DNA from: Lichenifustis flavocetrariae
GTDB taxonomy: Bacteria > Pseudomonadota > Alphaproteobacteria > Rhizobiales > Beijerinckiaceae
Reading direction: 5' to 3'
Assembly: GCF_026130545.1 (NCBI RefSeq)
Contig: NZ_JAMOIM010000010.1
Location: 151,363-215,362 of the forward strand
DNA length: 64,000 bases
Part shown: positions 51,887 to 60,361 of the stretch, piece by piece
How the letters are laid out: every line of letters begins with the position of its first letter
How positions within the stretch are numbered: position 1 is the stretch's first letter
Position numbers and translations under genes: made by a program
Notes under the pieces: model-generated
The model's input: the letters and a program-made list of their open reading frames with translations, nothing else
Databases searched by the model: none
What the model was told of the DNA's origin: nothing

Positions 51887-52661
51887 CCGTCCGACGACGC
51901 GTCGTGCCCTCCTCGCGAGGGGAGCGGCCGCGTTCGCGACCTTGGGCCTCGCCGGCTGCGAGAACGTCACCGATATCCCTTTGGCCAAGAGGATACTCGG
52001 TGGGGTCGGCGGCCTGAACCGGAGGGTGCAGGAAGCGATCCTGGGACAGGAGCAACTGGCGCAGGAATACGAGTTGGGCGACGTCTCGACGAGCTTCTAC
52101 GCCAACGGGTCGACCGATCCGGACGACAAGCACTACAAGGCGATGGCAGCCAAAGGGTTCGACTCCTACAAGCTGGTCGTCGACGGGCTGGTCGAGCATC
52201 CGTATGAGCTGACCTTGGCCGAGCTTCGCGCCATGCCGGCCCGGACGCAGATCACCCGCCACGATTGCGTCGAGGGATGGAGCTGCATCGGCCAGTGGAC
52301 AGGGACGCCGTTGCAGGGCGTGCTCGACCGGGCCGGGGTGAAGCCGACCGCGCGCTACGTCGTCTTCCATTGCTTCGACACGATGGACGACGGCGACCCG
52401 TCCGGTCCCACGCCCTTCTACGGGAGCATCGACCTGCTCGCCGCGCGGCACCCGCAGACCATCCTCGCCTACGACAAGGGCGGCAAACCGCTGGAGGTGA
52501 AATACGGGGCCCCGCTGCGCCTCCGCGTCGAAAGACAGCTCGGCTACAAGATGACGAAGTACATCCGGCGCATCCAGCTCATGGAGGACTTCAAGGACAT
52601 CGGCCAGGGCAAGGGCGGCTACTGGGAGGACTCCGGCTACCAATGGTATGCGGGGATCTGA
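51879..52661 (+). CDS. Tat-exported lipoprotein-like molybdopterin oxidoreductase (sulfite oxidase/YedY family)
   Basis: 260 residues. The N-terminus combines a twin-arginine motif (TTRRALLARG) with a lipobox (TLGLAGC, Cys27). The single domain matches the sulfite oxidase fold with the molybdenum-ligand Cys130 in RHDCVEGWSC, then TGTPLQGVLDRAGV, and LAYDKGGKPLEVKYGAPLRL. MsrP-like enzymes reduce methionine sulfoxide; sulfite oxidation is the alternative. It overlaps the b-type cytochrome gene. Electrons probably move between this protein and the cytochrome at the outer face of the inner membrane. Confidence 0.87.
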   Translation: MVDRPTTRRALLARGAAAFATLGLAGCENVTDIPLAKRILGGVGGLNRRVQEAILGQEQLAQEYELGDVSTSFYANGSTDPDDKHYKAMAAKGFDSYKLVVDGLVEHPYELTLAELRAMPARTQITRHDCVEGWSCIGQWTGTPLQGVLDRAGVKPTARYVVFHCFDTMDDGDPSGPTPFYGSIDLLAARHPQTILAYDKGGKPLEVKYGAPLRLRVERQLGYKMTKYIRRIQLMEDFKDIGQGKGGYWEDSGYQWYAGI

Positions 52662-52806
52662 CCATGTCGCCGACGTCGGACGCGACCACCGAATGCCGGG
52701 CTGTCGCGTTGACCATCGATGTCCAGAGGCCGGTCCCTCGAACCGTCTTGTCATAGGGCGAGGACAGCAGCATCTGCCCTCGCCAACCGCAGGACGGTCT
52801 TTCCGA

Positions 52807-53397
52807 TCAGCTCGCGAAGTGGAACGTCGGCGCGTTCTTGAGCTGGGCCGCAGTCATGTCGATCGTCCCGTGATCGGGGTAGGCCGTGCTCCGGGCCATC
52901 GGCGCCCCCATCGTGCCGTCAGTCGCGGTGTTGCCGGTCGTGCCCATCCCGAGCGCGGTGCTGGTCGGGACGCCGCCGCTCGTCGCCACGGTACCGTTCG
53001 CCATCGCGCCGGTGCCTGTCGCGGTCGCGCCGGTCATGGCGTTCGGCGCCGTCGTGGCCATGTTGCCCGTCGCTGGAGCCGGGTTCATCGGAGGGGTCAT
53101 CGGCACGTCCGTGAACTTCACCTCGCCATAGGGAATGGCGACGTCCTTCTGATCTATCCCAAGGAACCCTCCCACTCCGATGATGACGTACTCGGCCTTG
53201 CCATCCTTGCTCATGAGGACGTCGCTGATCTTGCCGACGCTCCGATTGTCCGGGCCGTAGATCATGACGCCCGAGAGCTTGGATGCGCGCCATTGGCTTG
53301 GGCTCTCCTGCGTCAACTCGCCGGCGGCGAATGCATTGACTGACGAGAATGCGAACATGGCTGCCAAGCAGCCGGCGGAAACCAAGGGGTGAGACAT
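52807..53397 (-). CDS. Secreted PRC-barrel domain protein with repetitive Gly/Thr tail
   Basis: 196 residues from ATG at 53397. Signal peptide MSHPLVSAGCLAAMFAFSSV is followed by a PRC-barrel unit (SQWRASKLSGVMIYGPDNRS, VGKISDVLMSKDGKAEYVII, GIDQKDVAIPYGEV). Then a low-complexity Gly/Thr/Ala-rich linker (about residues 105-170) precedes TAAQLKNAPTFHFAS. PRC-barrel proteins of this type are common periplasmic stress proteins in Hyphomicrobiales. No ligand is evident. Confidence 0.82.
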   Translation of the reverse strand: MSHPLVSAGCLAAMFAFSSVNAFAAGELTQESPSQWRASKLSGVMIYGPDNRSVGKISDVLMSKDGKAEYVIIGVGGFLGIDQKDVAIPYGEVKFTDVPMTPPMNPAPATGNMATTAPNAMTGATATGTGAMANGTVATSGGVPTSTALGMGTTGNTATDGTMGAPMARSTAYPDHGTIDMTAAQLKNAPTFHFAS

Positions 53398-53676
53398 CGT
53401 GATCTTTCCGGATCTGGGGAGGTGTGGCGCTCCCTGCTTCGAGGGATCTCCAGACAGGAAACCGCTGAAAGGGGTGGGACGACGCATCGAGCGGTCGCTG
53501 CATTTTCGCGTCTCACGTATGCGAAGATTTGCTGTCGCGTTCCTTCGATCGATGCGAGGGACCCTCGATCCCGGGCGTTGTCTGTCGCGCGGCCGATCGG
53601 CGCCGTCCTCGACGTGCCCGCGCTAGCCTCGAACTTCATCTGGAGTCCCATGCAGGCGCGATCCGGGAGAATGGGG

Positions 53677-54771
53677 TCAGGCGACGGTCACGCGCACCCG
53701 ATGCCAGGCGGCGCTCAAGTAGCCCTTGAAGTTCCAGACGTCGTCCGGCCGGGCGGGCTGGGTCTGGCCGGCGGCGTCCCAAGCGCGCACGACGAGTTCG
53801 TGTTCGCCGACCGGGAGGTCGAGCGTCAGGTGCCACAACGTCCAGCTCCAGCGCGCGCTGCCGTGGTCCTCGATCGTCGCCTGCCGCCACTGCCGGCCGC
53901 CGTCACTCGACACGTCGACGCGGGTGATCGCGCGATCGGTCGCGATGGCGTAGCCCCTGACCTCGGTCCTCCCGGCCTTCAGTTCGGCACCGGCGGCCGG
54001 TTCGCAGATCGCGGCGTTCAGCGGCATTTCGTAGATGGTCGTTCCCCGGGCCGGGTCCTGAGTCTCCTTGCGCATGTCGGGCGGGAAAAGCAGGTAGTCC
54101 TTCGCCTGCTGGAAGGCGTCGGAGGGCTTGTCCTGAACCCGGATCTCGCCGAGCCACTTCGCGCTTCGCACTCCGGCGTAGCCCGGAACTATGATTCGGA
54201 GCGGCGCTCCATGCTCGCTTTTGAGCGGGTTCCCGTTCATCGCCCAGGTTAGCAGGACGTCTCCCGACATCGCCTTGCCCATCGGGATCGAGACGCCGAA
54301 GGGCCCGTCCTCGGCTCCCTCGTTCTCGGCAACGTCCATGGCCTCGAAGGCGACGTGCAGGTCCTTCTCCTCGCTTGCGCCCGCGGCCCGCAGGACGTCT
54401 ACCAGGGGCACGCCTGTCCACTCGGCATTGCCGATGGCGCCGGGCGCCCATGGATCGCCTGTCGTCTTCTCCACCTGCTGCATGTCGGCCCGGCGATTGC
54501 CGGCGCATTGCAGCACGGCGGTGATCGTCCTTGGCATGAAGCCGTCTTTCAGTTCGCCCACCGTGAATTCGAGCGTCCGCGTCACCTTGCCCGTCATCCG
54601 AACCTTGTGCGTGGCGGCATCGAGGTCCGGCAAGGCGCCATGTGAGCGGACGTAAAAGTCCTCCGTTCTGGTCACGAAGCCGGCGCGCAGCCGATCGAGC
54701 GGCGGCTCGGCGTTCAGCGGCTCGGAGCGGTGCACGATGAAGTCGCGCTTGGGATTGGAAAGGACGAACAA
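53677..54771 (-). CDS. Sulfite oxidase family molybdoenzyme with dimerisation domain, no signal peptide
   Basis: 364 residues with the two-domain sulfite oxidase plan: molybdopterin domain with ligand Cys89 in ITAVLQCAGNRRADMQQVEK, plus GVPLVDVLRAAGA and KSEHGAPLRIIVPGYAGVRS, then the Ig-like dimer domain (GYAIATDRAITRVDVSSDGG and ARWSWTLWHLTLDLPVGEHE). No N-terminal signal peptide is visible. No heme domain is fused, so a separate cytochrome acceptor is needed; the b561-type gene at 55171 on the same strand could serve. Reaction: sulfite to sulfate is likely but not certain. Confidence 0.88.
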   Translation of the reverse strand: MFVLSNPKRDFIVHRSEPLNAEPPLDRLRAGFVTRTEDFYVRSHGALPDLDAATHKVRMTGKVTRTLEFTVGELKDGFMPRTITAVLQCAGNRRADMQQVEKTTGDPWAPGAIGNAEWTGVPLVDVLRAAGASEEKDLHVAFEAMDVAENEGAEDGPFGVSIPMGKAMSGDVLLTWAMNGNPLKSEHGAPLRIIVPGYAGVRSAKWLGEIRVQDKPSDAFQQAKDYLLFPPDMRKETQDPARGTTIYEMPLNAAICEPAAGAELKAGRTEVRGYAIATDRAITRVDVSSDGGRQWRQATIEDHGSARWSWTLWHLTLDLPVGEHELVVRAWDAAGQTQPARPDDVWNFKGYLSAAWHRVRVTVA

Positions 54772-54850
54772 GCAGCGACTCCGAATGGACCTGCTTCAAT
54801 GCATGTCGAGGCGTTCGCGTTGCCTCCTCAGGCGATCGCGAGGAAACGGA

Positions 54851-55063
54851 TCACCGGGAGCCGGCAGCGACCGCGGAGTTGCCGCAGGCCACCAGGATCG
54901 CCATGCGCTGCGGCGGCCCACGCGCGAGGTCCTGAAGGAGTTTCAGCAGCTTGCCATCATGCGTGTTGAGGGACGCGAGCCGGTCGATCAGGTCTTGGAT
55001 TCGCGGGGGCAATTCCGATTCCGTGTCAAGGGTTATGGGTGCCGGTCTACGGGTTGAGGACAT
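54851..55063 (-). CDS. Small hypothetical protein between sulfite oxidase and b561 genes
   Basis: 70 residues from ATG at 55063: MSSTRRPAPITLDTESELPP, then RIQDLIDRLASLNTHDGKLL and KLLQDLARGPPQR. It is largely helical with no signal or membrane segment. It sits in the same direction between the cytochrome b561 gene and the sulfite oxidase gene. I do not recognise a family; a short regulator or scaffold is possible. Confidence 0.45.
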   Translation of the reverse strand: MSSTRRPAPITLDTESELPPRIQDLIDRLASLNTHDGKLLKLLQDLARGPPQRMAILVACGNSAVAAGSR

Positions 55064-55170
55064 CGGCTGTTGACCCTCTGGACGGCAGTGCGCCGGGCCG
55101 AATGGGGAGGCCTGGTCGTCGGGCGCCAGTCGGAGCGACAATCGGATTAGCGACACCGGCCGCGCTCCGT

Positions 55171-55734
55171 TTAGTCGTCCACGTCGCCGACGCTGGCCGC
55201 ATGCTTTCGCCCCGTGACCATCGCGCCGACCAGGTTTTCGCGGTGGCGAACGCTGGCCAGCGCGACGCCGCCGAGGTGGAGAAGGACGAGCACCAGGAGC
55301 CCGTGTGCGGCGAGGTCGTGGGCGGTTTCGACCCACTCCACGCCAAAGTAGGCGTCCGTCGTCATCATCCATCCCGTGGCAGCGGTGCTCGCCATGGCGG
55401 CGATCAACACAATGACCATCATGCCGCCCGCCGGATTGTGTCCCAGGTACCGGGCTTCCCTGCCGGTGACGATATCCGACAGGTAGCGAGCGACGGTCGC
55501 CGGGTCGCGAACGAATTGCGAGAACCGGGCGTGACGCGTGCCGACCAGACCCCAGAGGAGGCGCATGAGGATCAGGCCTGCGGCGGCGTAGCCGGCCCAG
55601 TGGTGAACCGTTTCCGCCGACCGTGGCGTGAACCATGCCACGGCGAAACTCAGCACCAGGCTCCAGTGGAAAAGGCGCACGACCGGGTCCCAGACGCGCG
55701 TCATGGGTCGACGCTGACTCGCGTCTGGGCTCAT
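55171..55734 (-). CDS. Cytochrome b561-family membrane protein
   Basis: 187 residues from ATG at 55734 (MSPDASQRRPMTRVWDPVVR); an ATG at 55770 would overlap the upstream PepSY gene. Four helices carry heme-ligand histidines in RLFHWSLVLSFAVAW, VHHWAGYAAAGLILMRLLWG, AHDLAAHGLLVLVLLHLG and around VRHREN. This is the cytochrome b/b6 group seen with molybdoenzymes or alone with di-heme cytochromes. It begins 13 bases after the PepSY gene, with the small gene and sulfite oxidase gene downstream. Confidence 0.88.
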   Translation of the reverse strand: MSPDASQRRPMTRVWDPVVRLFHWSLVLSFAVAWFTPRSAETVHHWAGYAAAGLILMRLLWGLVGTRHARFSQFVRDPATVARYLSDIVTGREARYLGHNPAGGMMVIVLIAAMASTAATGWMMTTDAYFGVEWVETAHDLAAHGLLVLVLLHLGGVALASVRHRENLVGAMVTGRKHAASVGDVDD

Positions 55735-55747
55735 CGCGGCTGCGAAA

Positions 55748-56023
55748 TCAGTTCTCGCCGGCTTCGGCATCGGCCATCTTCGCGAGGGTTTCGGCGTTGT
55801 AGGCGGCGTTCACCTTCTTGCCGGCCTTGTCGACGGCATAGACCTCGTAGCAGCCCTTCTCGGTCTTGATCTGGCGAACGGTCATCCCTTCGGCCTTGAG
55901 CTGCGATTCGAGCGTCGCCTTCGGCTGGAACTTGGACGCGGATGCGGTGCTGCAACCGCCGGCGGCGAACGCCGGTCCGGCGATCAAGAGGGCGGCGGCG
56001 GTGAATAGGGTCGTGCGAACCAT
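55748..56023 (-). CDS. Secreted PepSY-domain protein
   Basis: 91 residues from ATG at 56023 (MVRTTLFTAAALLIAGPAFA), a signal peptide cleaved near AFAAGG. The mature protein is one PepSY unit: LESQLKAEGMTVRQIKTEKG, CYEVYAVDKAGKKVNAAYNA. PepSY proteins are often encoded beside cytochrome b561 genes and act as small periplasmic inhibitors or binding modules. A second PepSY gene is divergent at 56235 and opens the two-component operon. Confidence 0.83.
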   Translation of the reverse strand: MVRTTLFTAAALLIAGPAFAAGGCSTASASKFQPKATLESQLKAEGMTVRQIKTEKGCYEVYAVDKAGKKVNAAYNAETLAKMADAEAGEN

Positions 56024-56234
56024 GAGGAACTCCATTGCGCGAGGTCGAGGATGGACATGTCGATTGCATGCCTCCAATGGCGGCCTGTCGGCGCGTCATG
56101 GACCATGGCTAGCAGGCCGAAACTGTCGGCTCGCTGACATCTGATGGATTTCACGCCCCTCACTGCCGCGACTTGGTTGCGCTATGCAGCGGAGGTGTCA
56201 GCCAATCGACAGCTTGAAGGTGCGACAACGAACG

Positions 56235-56546
56235 ATGTCCTACCTCCGCCCAGCAGCGGTCTTGACCTTGAGCGTCGCCCTGATCGTCGCGTCCGTACCG
56301 GCGTGGGCCGACGATGACGATCACGATCGTGCGTTCGGGGCCGTCGAGCGCGGTGAGGCGCTGTCGCTTCCCGAAGTGATGGCGCGCGCGAAGCAACAGC
56401 TGCGCGGCGAGGTCGTCGGCACCGCGTTCAATCGCGAACACGGCCGGTGGATCTACGAATTCAAGGTCGTCACGCCCGGGGGCAAGCTGCGCCGTGTCTA
56501 CATCGACGCTGCCTCGGGCAAGCCCGTCAGGGACGATGACGACTGA
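56235..56546 (+). CDS. Secreted PepSY-domain protein, first gene of two-component operon
   Basis: 103 residues from ATG at 56235 (MSYLRPAAVLTLSVALIVAS), signal peptide cleaved near AWADDDDH. One PepSY domain follows: ALSLPEVMARAKQQLRGEVV, WIYEFKVVTPGGKLRRVYID and AASGKPVRDDDD. The start and end are strongly acidic, which suits metal or peptide binding. Its stop overlaps the response regulator ATG (TGATG). In other species such PepSY proteins modulate the adjacent sensor kinase; that role is inferred. Confidence 0.85.
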   Translation: MSYLRPAAVLTLSVALIVASVPAWADDDDHDRAFGAVERGEALSLPEVMARAKQQLRGEVVGTAFNREHGRWIYEFKVVTPGGKLRRVYIDAASGKPVRDDDD

Positions 56547-57214
56547 TGCGCATCCTGCTCGTCGAGGACGACCCCCGCATCATCCGCAACGTGAGAACCG
56601 CGCTCGAAGCCGCGAGCTACGCCGTCGACGTGGTCTCGGACGGCGAGAGCGCCTGGTTCGAAGGCGACACCCAGGACTATGACGCGGTCATCCTCGATCT
56701 CGGCCTGCCGAAGCTGGACGGCCTCGCAGTCCTCGCCCGCTGGCGCGAGGAAGGTCGGAATTTCCCCGTCCTGCTCCTCACGGCTCGGGGGGCCTGGGCC
56801 GAGCGGGTCCAGGGCATCGACGGCGGGGCCGACGATTACCTCACCAAGCCGTTCGCCATGGAGGAACTGCTGGCGCGCGTGCGGGCCCTGACCCGCCGCG
56901 CCGCCGGACGAGCCTCCGCCTTCCTGGTCGCGGGGCCGGTCACCGTCGACACGCGGAAGATGCTGGCGTCGGTCGACGGCGCACCTGTGAACCTCACGAC
57001 GCTCGAATATCGCTGCCTGAGCTTCCTGATGCATCACGCCGGACGGGTGGTCGCCCCGACCGAACTCATGGATCACCTATATTCCCATGACCACGACCGT
57101 GACCTCAACGCGATCGAGGTGCTGATCGGTCGACTACGCCGGAAGATTGGCGTCGAGTTGATTCAAACCCGGCGCGGGTTCGGCTACATGATCCCCGACG
57201 CGGCGCACGCATGA
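56546..57214 (+). CDS. OmpR/PhoP-family response regulator
   Basis: 222 residues. The receiver domain has the acidic pair in MRILLVEDDPRIIRNVRTAL, phosphoacceptor Asp51 in YDAVILDLGLPKLDG, Thr in LLLTARG and Lys in DDYLTKPFAMEELL. The winged helix (about 125-218) has TTLEYRCLSFLMHHAGRVVA and GRLRRKIGVELIQTRRGFGY. It would bind DNA as a dimer and control envelope genes. It overlaps the kinase gene by four bases (ATGA). Confidence 0.95.
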   Translation: MRILLVEDDPRIIRNVRTALEAASYAVDVVSDGESAWFEGDTQDYDAVILDLGLPKLDGLAVLARWREEGRNFPVLLLTARGAWAERVQGIDGGADDYLTKPFAMEELLARVRALTRRAAGRASAFLVAGPVTVDTRKMLASVDGAPVNLTTLEYRCLSFLMHHAGRVVAPTELMDHLYSHDHDRDLNAIEVLIGRLRRKIGVELIQTRRGFGYMIPDAAHA

Positions 57215-58701
57215 GGCGCGGCGCTCTCAAACTCCGCTTGCTCGCAGTCGGTGCCGTCTCGATCGTCGTCGTCTTCACGGTCTTCGGGGTTGGCCTGTAC
57301 TTCCTGTTCGAACGCCACGTCGAACGTCGGGTCGCGCTCGAACTCGGATCGCATCTCCGGCAGCTGGTCAGCGGAATCGAAAGGGGGCCGAACGGCGCGT
57401 TGCAGCTCGCTCGACCCCTTGCCGAACCGCGCTTCGCCGAGCCGTTGAGCGGGCTCTACTGGCAGGTCTCGCCCGAGCCGAGCGGCGCGGCCCTTCGATC
57501 ACGTTCGCTCTGGGACGCGGCCCTCACGCTGCCGGCCGACAGGATCGCGGATGGCGCGGTCCACCAGCACGTGATCTCTGGTCCCAGGGTTGTCAGCCTG
57601 TTCGCGGTGGAGCGCGTCGTCGGGCTCCCCAAGGCCATGGGCGGTGGCGACGTCCGCGCCGTCGTGGCAATCGACAGGACGGAGCTGACCACCGCCGCCC
57701 GCGACTTCCTGACCGATCTCCTTCCCTTCCTTGGCGCCCTGGGAGCCGTTCTGCTCGGCGCCGGCTGGCTGCAAGTAACCATTGGGCTCAGGCCGCTCGA
57801 TGCCGTTCGCGGCCGGCTGGCCGACGTGCGCGGCGGTCGCCGGACGCAACTGGGAGCCGACTTCCCCGACGAGGTGCTTCCCCTCGCGGCCGAGGTCGAC
57901 TTGCTCCTGCTGGCGCAGGAAGGCGCGATCAACAAGGCCCGCGCGCGCGCCGCCGATCTCGCCCATGCCCTGCGCACGCCACTCGCGGTGCTTCAGGGCG
58001 ACGCCGAGGCCCTGCGGTCACGGGGAGAACACCAGGTCGCCGACGAGATCGCGGGGGTCGCGGACACCATGCGTCGGTCCGTCGAGCGGGAACTCGCCCA
58101 GGCACGGGCCGGGGCGAGGGTATCGCGGGGCATGGCGGAGCCGCTCCTCCCGCTGGTTAAGAGCGTAGTCGGGGTGCTCAGCCGCCTGCCGGCCGGCCGC
58201 AGCCTCGACTTCGCGATCGAGATCGCCTCGGACCTGCGGGCGGATGTCGATCCACAGGACCTCTCCGAGGTCATCGGCTGCCTGGGCGAGAACGCGACCA
58301 AGTGGGCGCGTAATCGCGTGACATTCTCCGCCCGCGCCGAGGGCGAGGCGCTCTGCATCGCGGTGGAGGACGATGGCCCCGGGATCTCCGCCGACCGGAG
58401 GGAGATGGCGCTCAGCCGTGGCGGCCGCCTGCCGCAGTCGAAGCCGGGAAGCGGGCTCGGTCTCGCCATCGTGGGCGACCTCTGCGAAGCATATGGGGGC
58501 GTGATCACGCTGGAAACCGGTACCTGGGGAGGGTTGAGGGCCGAAGTTCGATTGCCGGCAGCAAAGGGATCCCGCGAACGGAACGGGCCTCTGTCCATCA
58601 GGCGCGGTGCTGGAGACGGCATGGCAGGTCGGCACGCTGACGCTCCTCCAAGGAGGAACATGACTGCGGCGGCCGACCTCGATCATCAAGGACAGGACTG
58701 A
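57211..58701 (+). CDS. PhoQ/FeuQ-like membrane sensor histidine kinase
   Basis: 496 residues. First helix LRLLAVGAVSIVVVFTVFGV (about 8-32), periplasmic sensor (33-160), second helix near DLLPFLGALGAVLLGAGWLQ (about 172-192), HAMP, and His252 in ADLAHALRTPLAVLQG. The ATPase part has CLGENATKWARNRVTF and GPGISADRREM, and GSGLGLAIVGDLCEAYGGVI. NATKWA is typical of PhoQ/FeuQ. A 40-residue tail of unclear use follows. It pairs with the regulator upstream and PAP2 gene downstream. Confidence 0.92.
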   Translation: MRRGALKLRLLAVGAVSIVVVFTVFGVGLYFLFERHVERRVALELGSHLRQLVSGIERGPNGALQLARPLAEPRFAEPLSGLYWQVSPEPSGAALRSRSLWDAALTLPADRIADGAVHQHVISGPRVVSLFAVERVVGLPKAMGGGDVRAVVAIDRTELTTAARDFLTDLLPFLGALGAVLLGAGWLQVTIGLRPLDAVRGRLADVRGGRRTQLGADFPDEVLPLAAEVDLLLLAQEGAINKARARAADLAHALRTPLAVLQGDAEALRSRGEHQVADEIAGVADTMRRSVERELAQARAGARVSRGMAEPLLPLVKSVVGVLSRLPAGRSLDFAIEIASDLRADVDPQDLSEVIGCLGENATKWARNRVTFSARAEGEALCIAVEDDGPGISADRREMALSRGGRLPQSKPGSGLGLAIVGDLCEAYGGVITLETGTWGGLRAEVRLPAAKGSRERNGPLSIRRGAGDGMAGRHADAPPRRNMTAAADLDHQGQD

Positions 58702-58702
58702 C

Positions 58703-59302
58703 ATGGAAGCCTGGAACCAAGCCGTCTTTCTCGCCTTGAACGCGCCCGAACATCCCAACTCGGGAGTGGTCTCGCTGGCGGTTGCCATCGCGCAGGGGGC
58801 GATCTTCCTCGTTCCTCCCCTCCTCGCCAGCCTATGGCTCTGGGGCGGACGCGGGGGCCGGAGCGGACTGTTGCTCGCGTTCTGCGGCGCCGAGGTAGCC
58901 CTGGGTTTCAACCAGCTCGCCGCAGCGGTCTGGTATCACCCGCGCCCCTTCGAAGTCCCGATCGGGCGGACCCTGGTCGAGCACGTCGCCGACAGCTCCT
59001 TTCCCAGCGACCACGTGACGTTCCTGGTGGCCGTGGGCCTTGGCTTGTTGGCGTTGTCGCATCACCGATGGGCGGGGTTCCTCACCCTGGCCCTTGCCGT
59101 ACCCGTCGCATGGTCCCGTCTGTTCCTGGGGATACACTTTCCCCTCGACATGGTGGGCGCAATCCCGGTCGCCTGCGCCGGCTTACTGGTCGTCGCGCCG
59201 TTCCGTTCTTGGGCTGAACGGACGTTGACGCCCCGCTGGATCGAGCCGCTCTACCGTCGCTTTTTCGTGGTCCCGATCCGACGAGGGTGGGTCGAGCCCT
59301 GA
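58703..59302 (+). CDS. PAP2-family membrane phosphatase (undecaprenyl-diphosphatase type)
   Basis: 199 residues, one base after the kinase stop. Membrane helices surround the three phosphatase motifs: a reduced KxxxxxxRP-type segment in AVWYHPRPFEVPIG, PSDH in ADSSFPSDHVTFLVAVGLG, and SRxxxxxHxxxD in WSRLFLGIHFPLDMVGAIPV. Enzymes of this group recycle undecaprenyl pyrophosphate (BcrC) or dephosphorylate lipid A-type lipids. Being in a PhoPQ-like operon fits a response to cationic peptides or metal stress. Confidence 0.9.
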   Translation: MEAWNQAVFLALNAPEHPNSGVVSLAVAIAQGAIFLVPPLLASLWLWGGRGGRSGLLLAFCGAEVALGFNQLAAAVWYHPRPFEVPIGRTLVEHVADSSFPSDHVTFLVAVGLGLLALSHHRWAGFLTLALAVPVAWSRLFLGIHFPLDMVGAIPVACAGLLVVAPFRSWAERTLTPRWIEPLYRRFFVVPIRRGWVEP

Positions 59303-59629
59303 GAGTCTCGGCAGAATGTAGCCTGCGGGTTGATTGCGCGAGGCAACCTGACTAGGCGAGGAGAAGTGCCTCGGACTTTGGCAGCGTCTCCTTCCGCTCG
59401 GATTACCGGTCGGTGACATCCTTGCCCAGTGAAGCACGACGTCGACACGCGGCGCGGGTTCAGGGTCGGCAACGGAAGCGGGAATGGCTCGATTTTTTTG
59501 GGCGGACCTCTTGAAGCCGTTCTTCGGGCCTCCCAAATCGCCGCTCGTCGGTCAGAAAGGCCCGACATCGATGGCGTCGCCCCGTCGCGACCCTTCGATA
59601 TCCATGTTGCTCATCAGGAGAATGTGGCT
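59303..59629. other. Gap upstream of hsp20, nothing recognised
   Basis: This stretch should carry the hsp20 promoter. I could not identify a clear heat-shock (ROSE-type) RNA element or sigma-32 site by eye. No gene or strong repeat is visible. Confidence 0.35.
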
Positions 59630-60118
59630 ATGCGAACCTTCGATATCTCGCCCCTGTATCGCTCCACGGTCGGCTTCGACCGCCTCTTCGACCTCCTCGA
59701 CAACAACACGGCGCGACCGGACTGGCCGCCGTACGACATCGAGAAGAAGGCCCAGAACGAATATCGCATCAGCATGGCGGTCGCAGGCTTCGGCTCGGAC
59801 GACATCGAACTGACCCAGCACGGCACGACGCTGATCGTCGTGGGGCAGAAGAAGGCCTCGGACGAGGGGCGGCAGGTCCTCCACCAGGGCATCGCATCCC
59901 GCAACTTCAAGCAGACGTTCAACCTCGCCGATCACGTGAAGGTCGCTGCGGCGAACCTGGAGAACGGCCTGCTCTCGATCGACCTCGTCCGCGAGGTGCC
60001 CGAGCAGCTCAAGCCGCGGCGGATCGAGATCGCGGCCGGAAGCGGAACCTCGAACGTGCAGGACATTCGCTCCCGGCAGATCGATCAGGATCCTGGTCGA
60101 CAGACCAAGGCGGCCTGA
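59630..60118 (+). CDS. Small heat shock protein (Hsp20/IbpA family)
   Basis: 162 residues from ATG at 59630 (MRTFDISPLYRSTVGFDRLF), with an AGGAGAATG-type binding site; the frame is open upstream but this is the family start. The alpha-crystallin domain spans about residues 35-130: WPPYDIEKKAQNEYRISMAV, AGFGSDDIELTQHGTTLIVV, and the conserved ANLENGLLSIDLVREVPE. It holds unfolded proteins in the cytoplasm until ATP-dependent chaperones act. A GC-rich hairpin follows at 60151. Confidence 0.95.
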   Translation: MRTFDISPLYRSTVGFDRLFDLLDNNTARPDWPPYDIEKKAQNEYRISMAVAGFGSDDIELTQHGTTLIVVGQKKASDEGRQVLHQGIASRNFKQTFNLADHVKVAAANLENGLLSIDLVREVPEQLKPRRIEIAAGSGTSNVQDIRSRQIDQDPGRQTKAA

Positions 60119-60150
60119 GCAGCTCGACGCCCCCAACACTGTGATCCCCG

Positions 60151-60172
60151 CCTCCCGGCCCTCGCCGGGAGG
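60151..60172 (+). terminator. GC-rich hairpin after hsp20
   Basis: CCTCCCGGC (60151-60159) pairs with GCCGGGAGG (60164-60172) around a four-base loop CCTC. It stands 33 bases after the hsp20 stop. No T run follows. Confidence 0.7.
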
Positions 60173-60193
60173 CCCTGACTGCGGAGAACGGAG

Positions 60194-60361
60194 ATGAAAC
60201 CCAGGTTCGAGTTCAACGAGGATGTCGGCAAGTCAGTCTGGTCAACACGATCGGTCGACGATGAGGGCCCGCCCCGATCGGAGCTGATCCGCGCGAGTGA
60301 ACCGCTTTTCGAATCGATCACGACGGACGGAGTTTCTTGTCACGCCCGTCCGATACGGTGA
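60194..60361 (+). CDS. Possible 55-residue protein
   Basis: A frame from ATG at 60194 to TGA at 60361, with a good binding site (GGAGAACGGAG) directly before it. The peptide starts MKPRFEFNEDVGKSVWS and ends HARPIR. It has a charged, soluble composition and no known motif. It sits just past the hsp20 hairpin. Codon use is acceptable but the case rests mainly on the binding site. Confidence 0.35.
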   Translation: MKPRFEFNEDVGKSVWSTRSVDDEGPPRSELIRASEPLFESITTDGVSCHARPIR

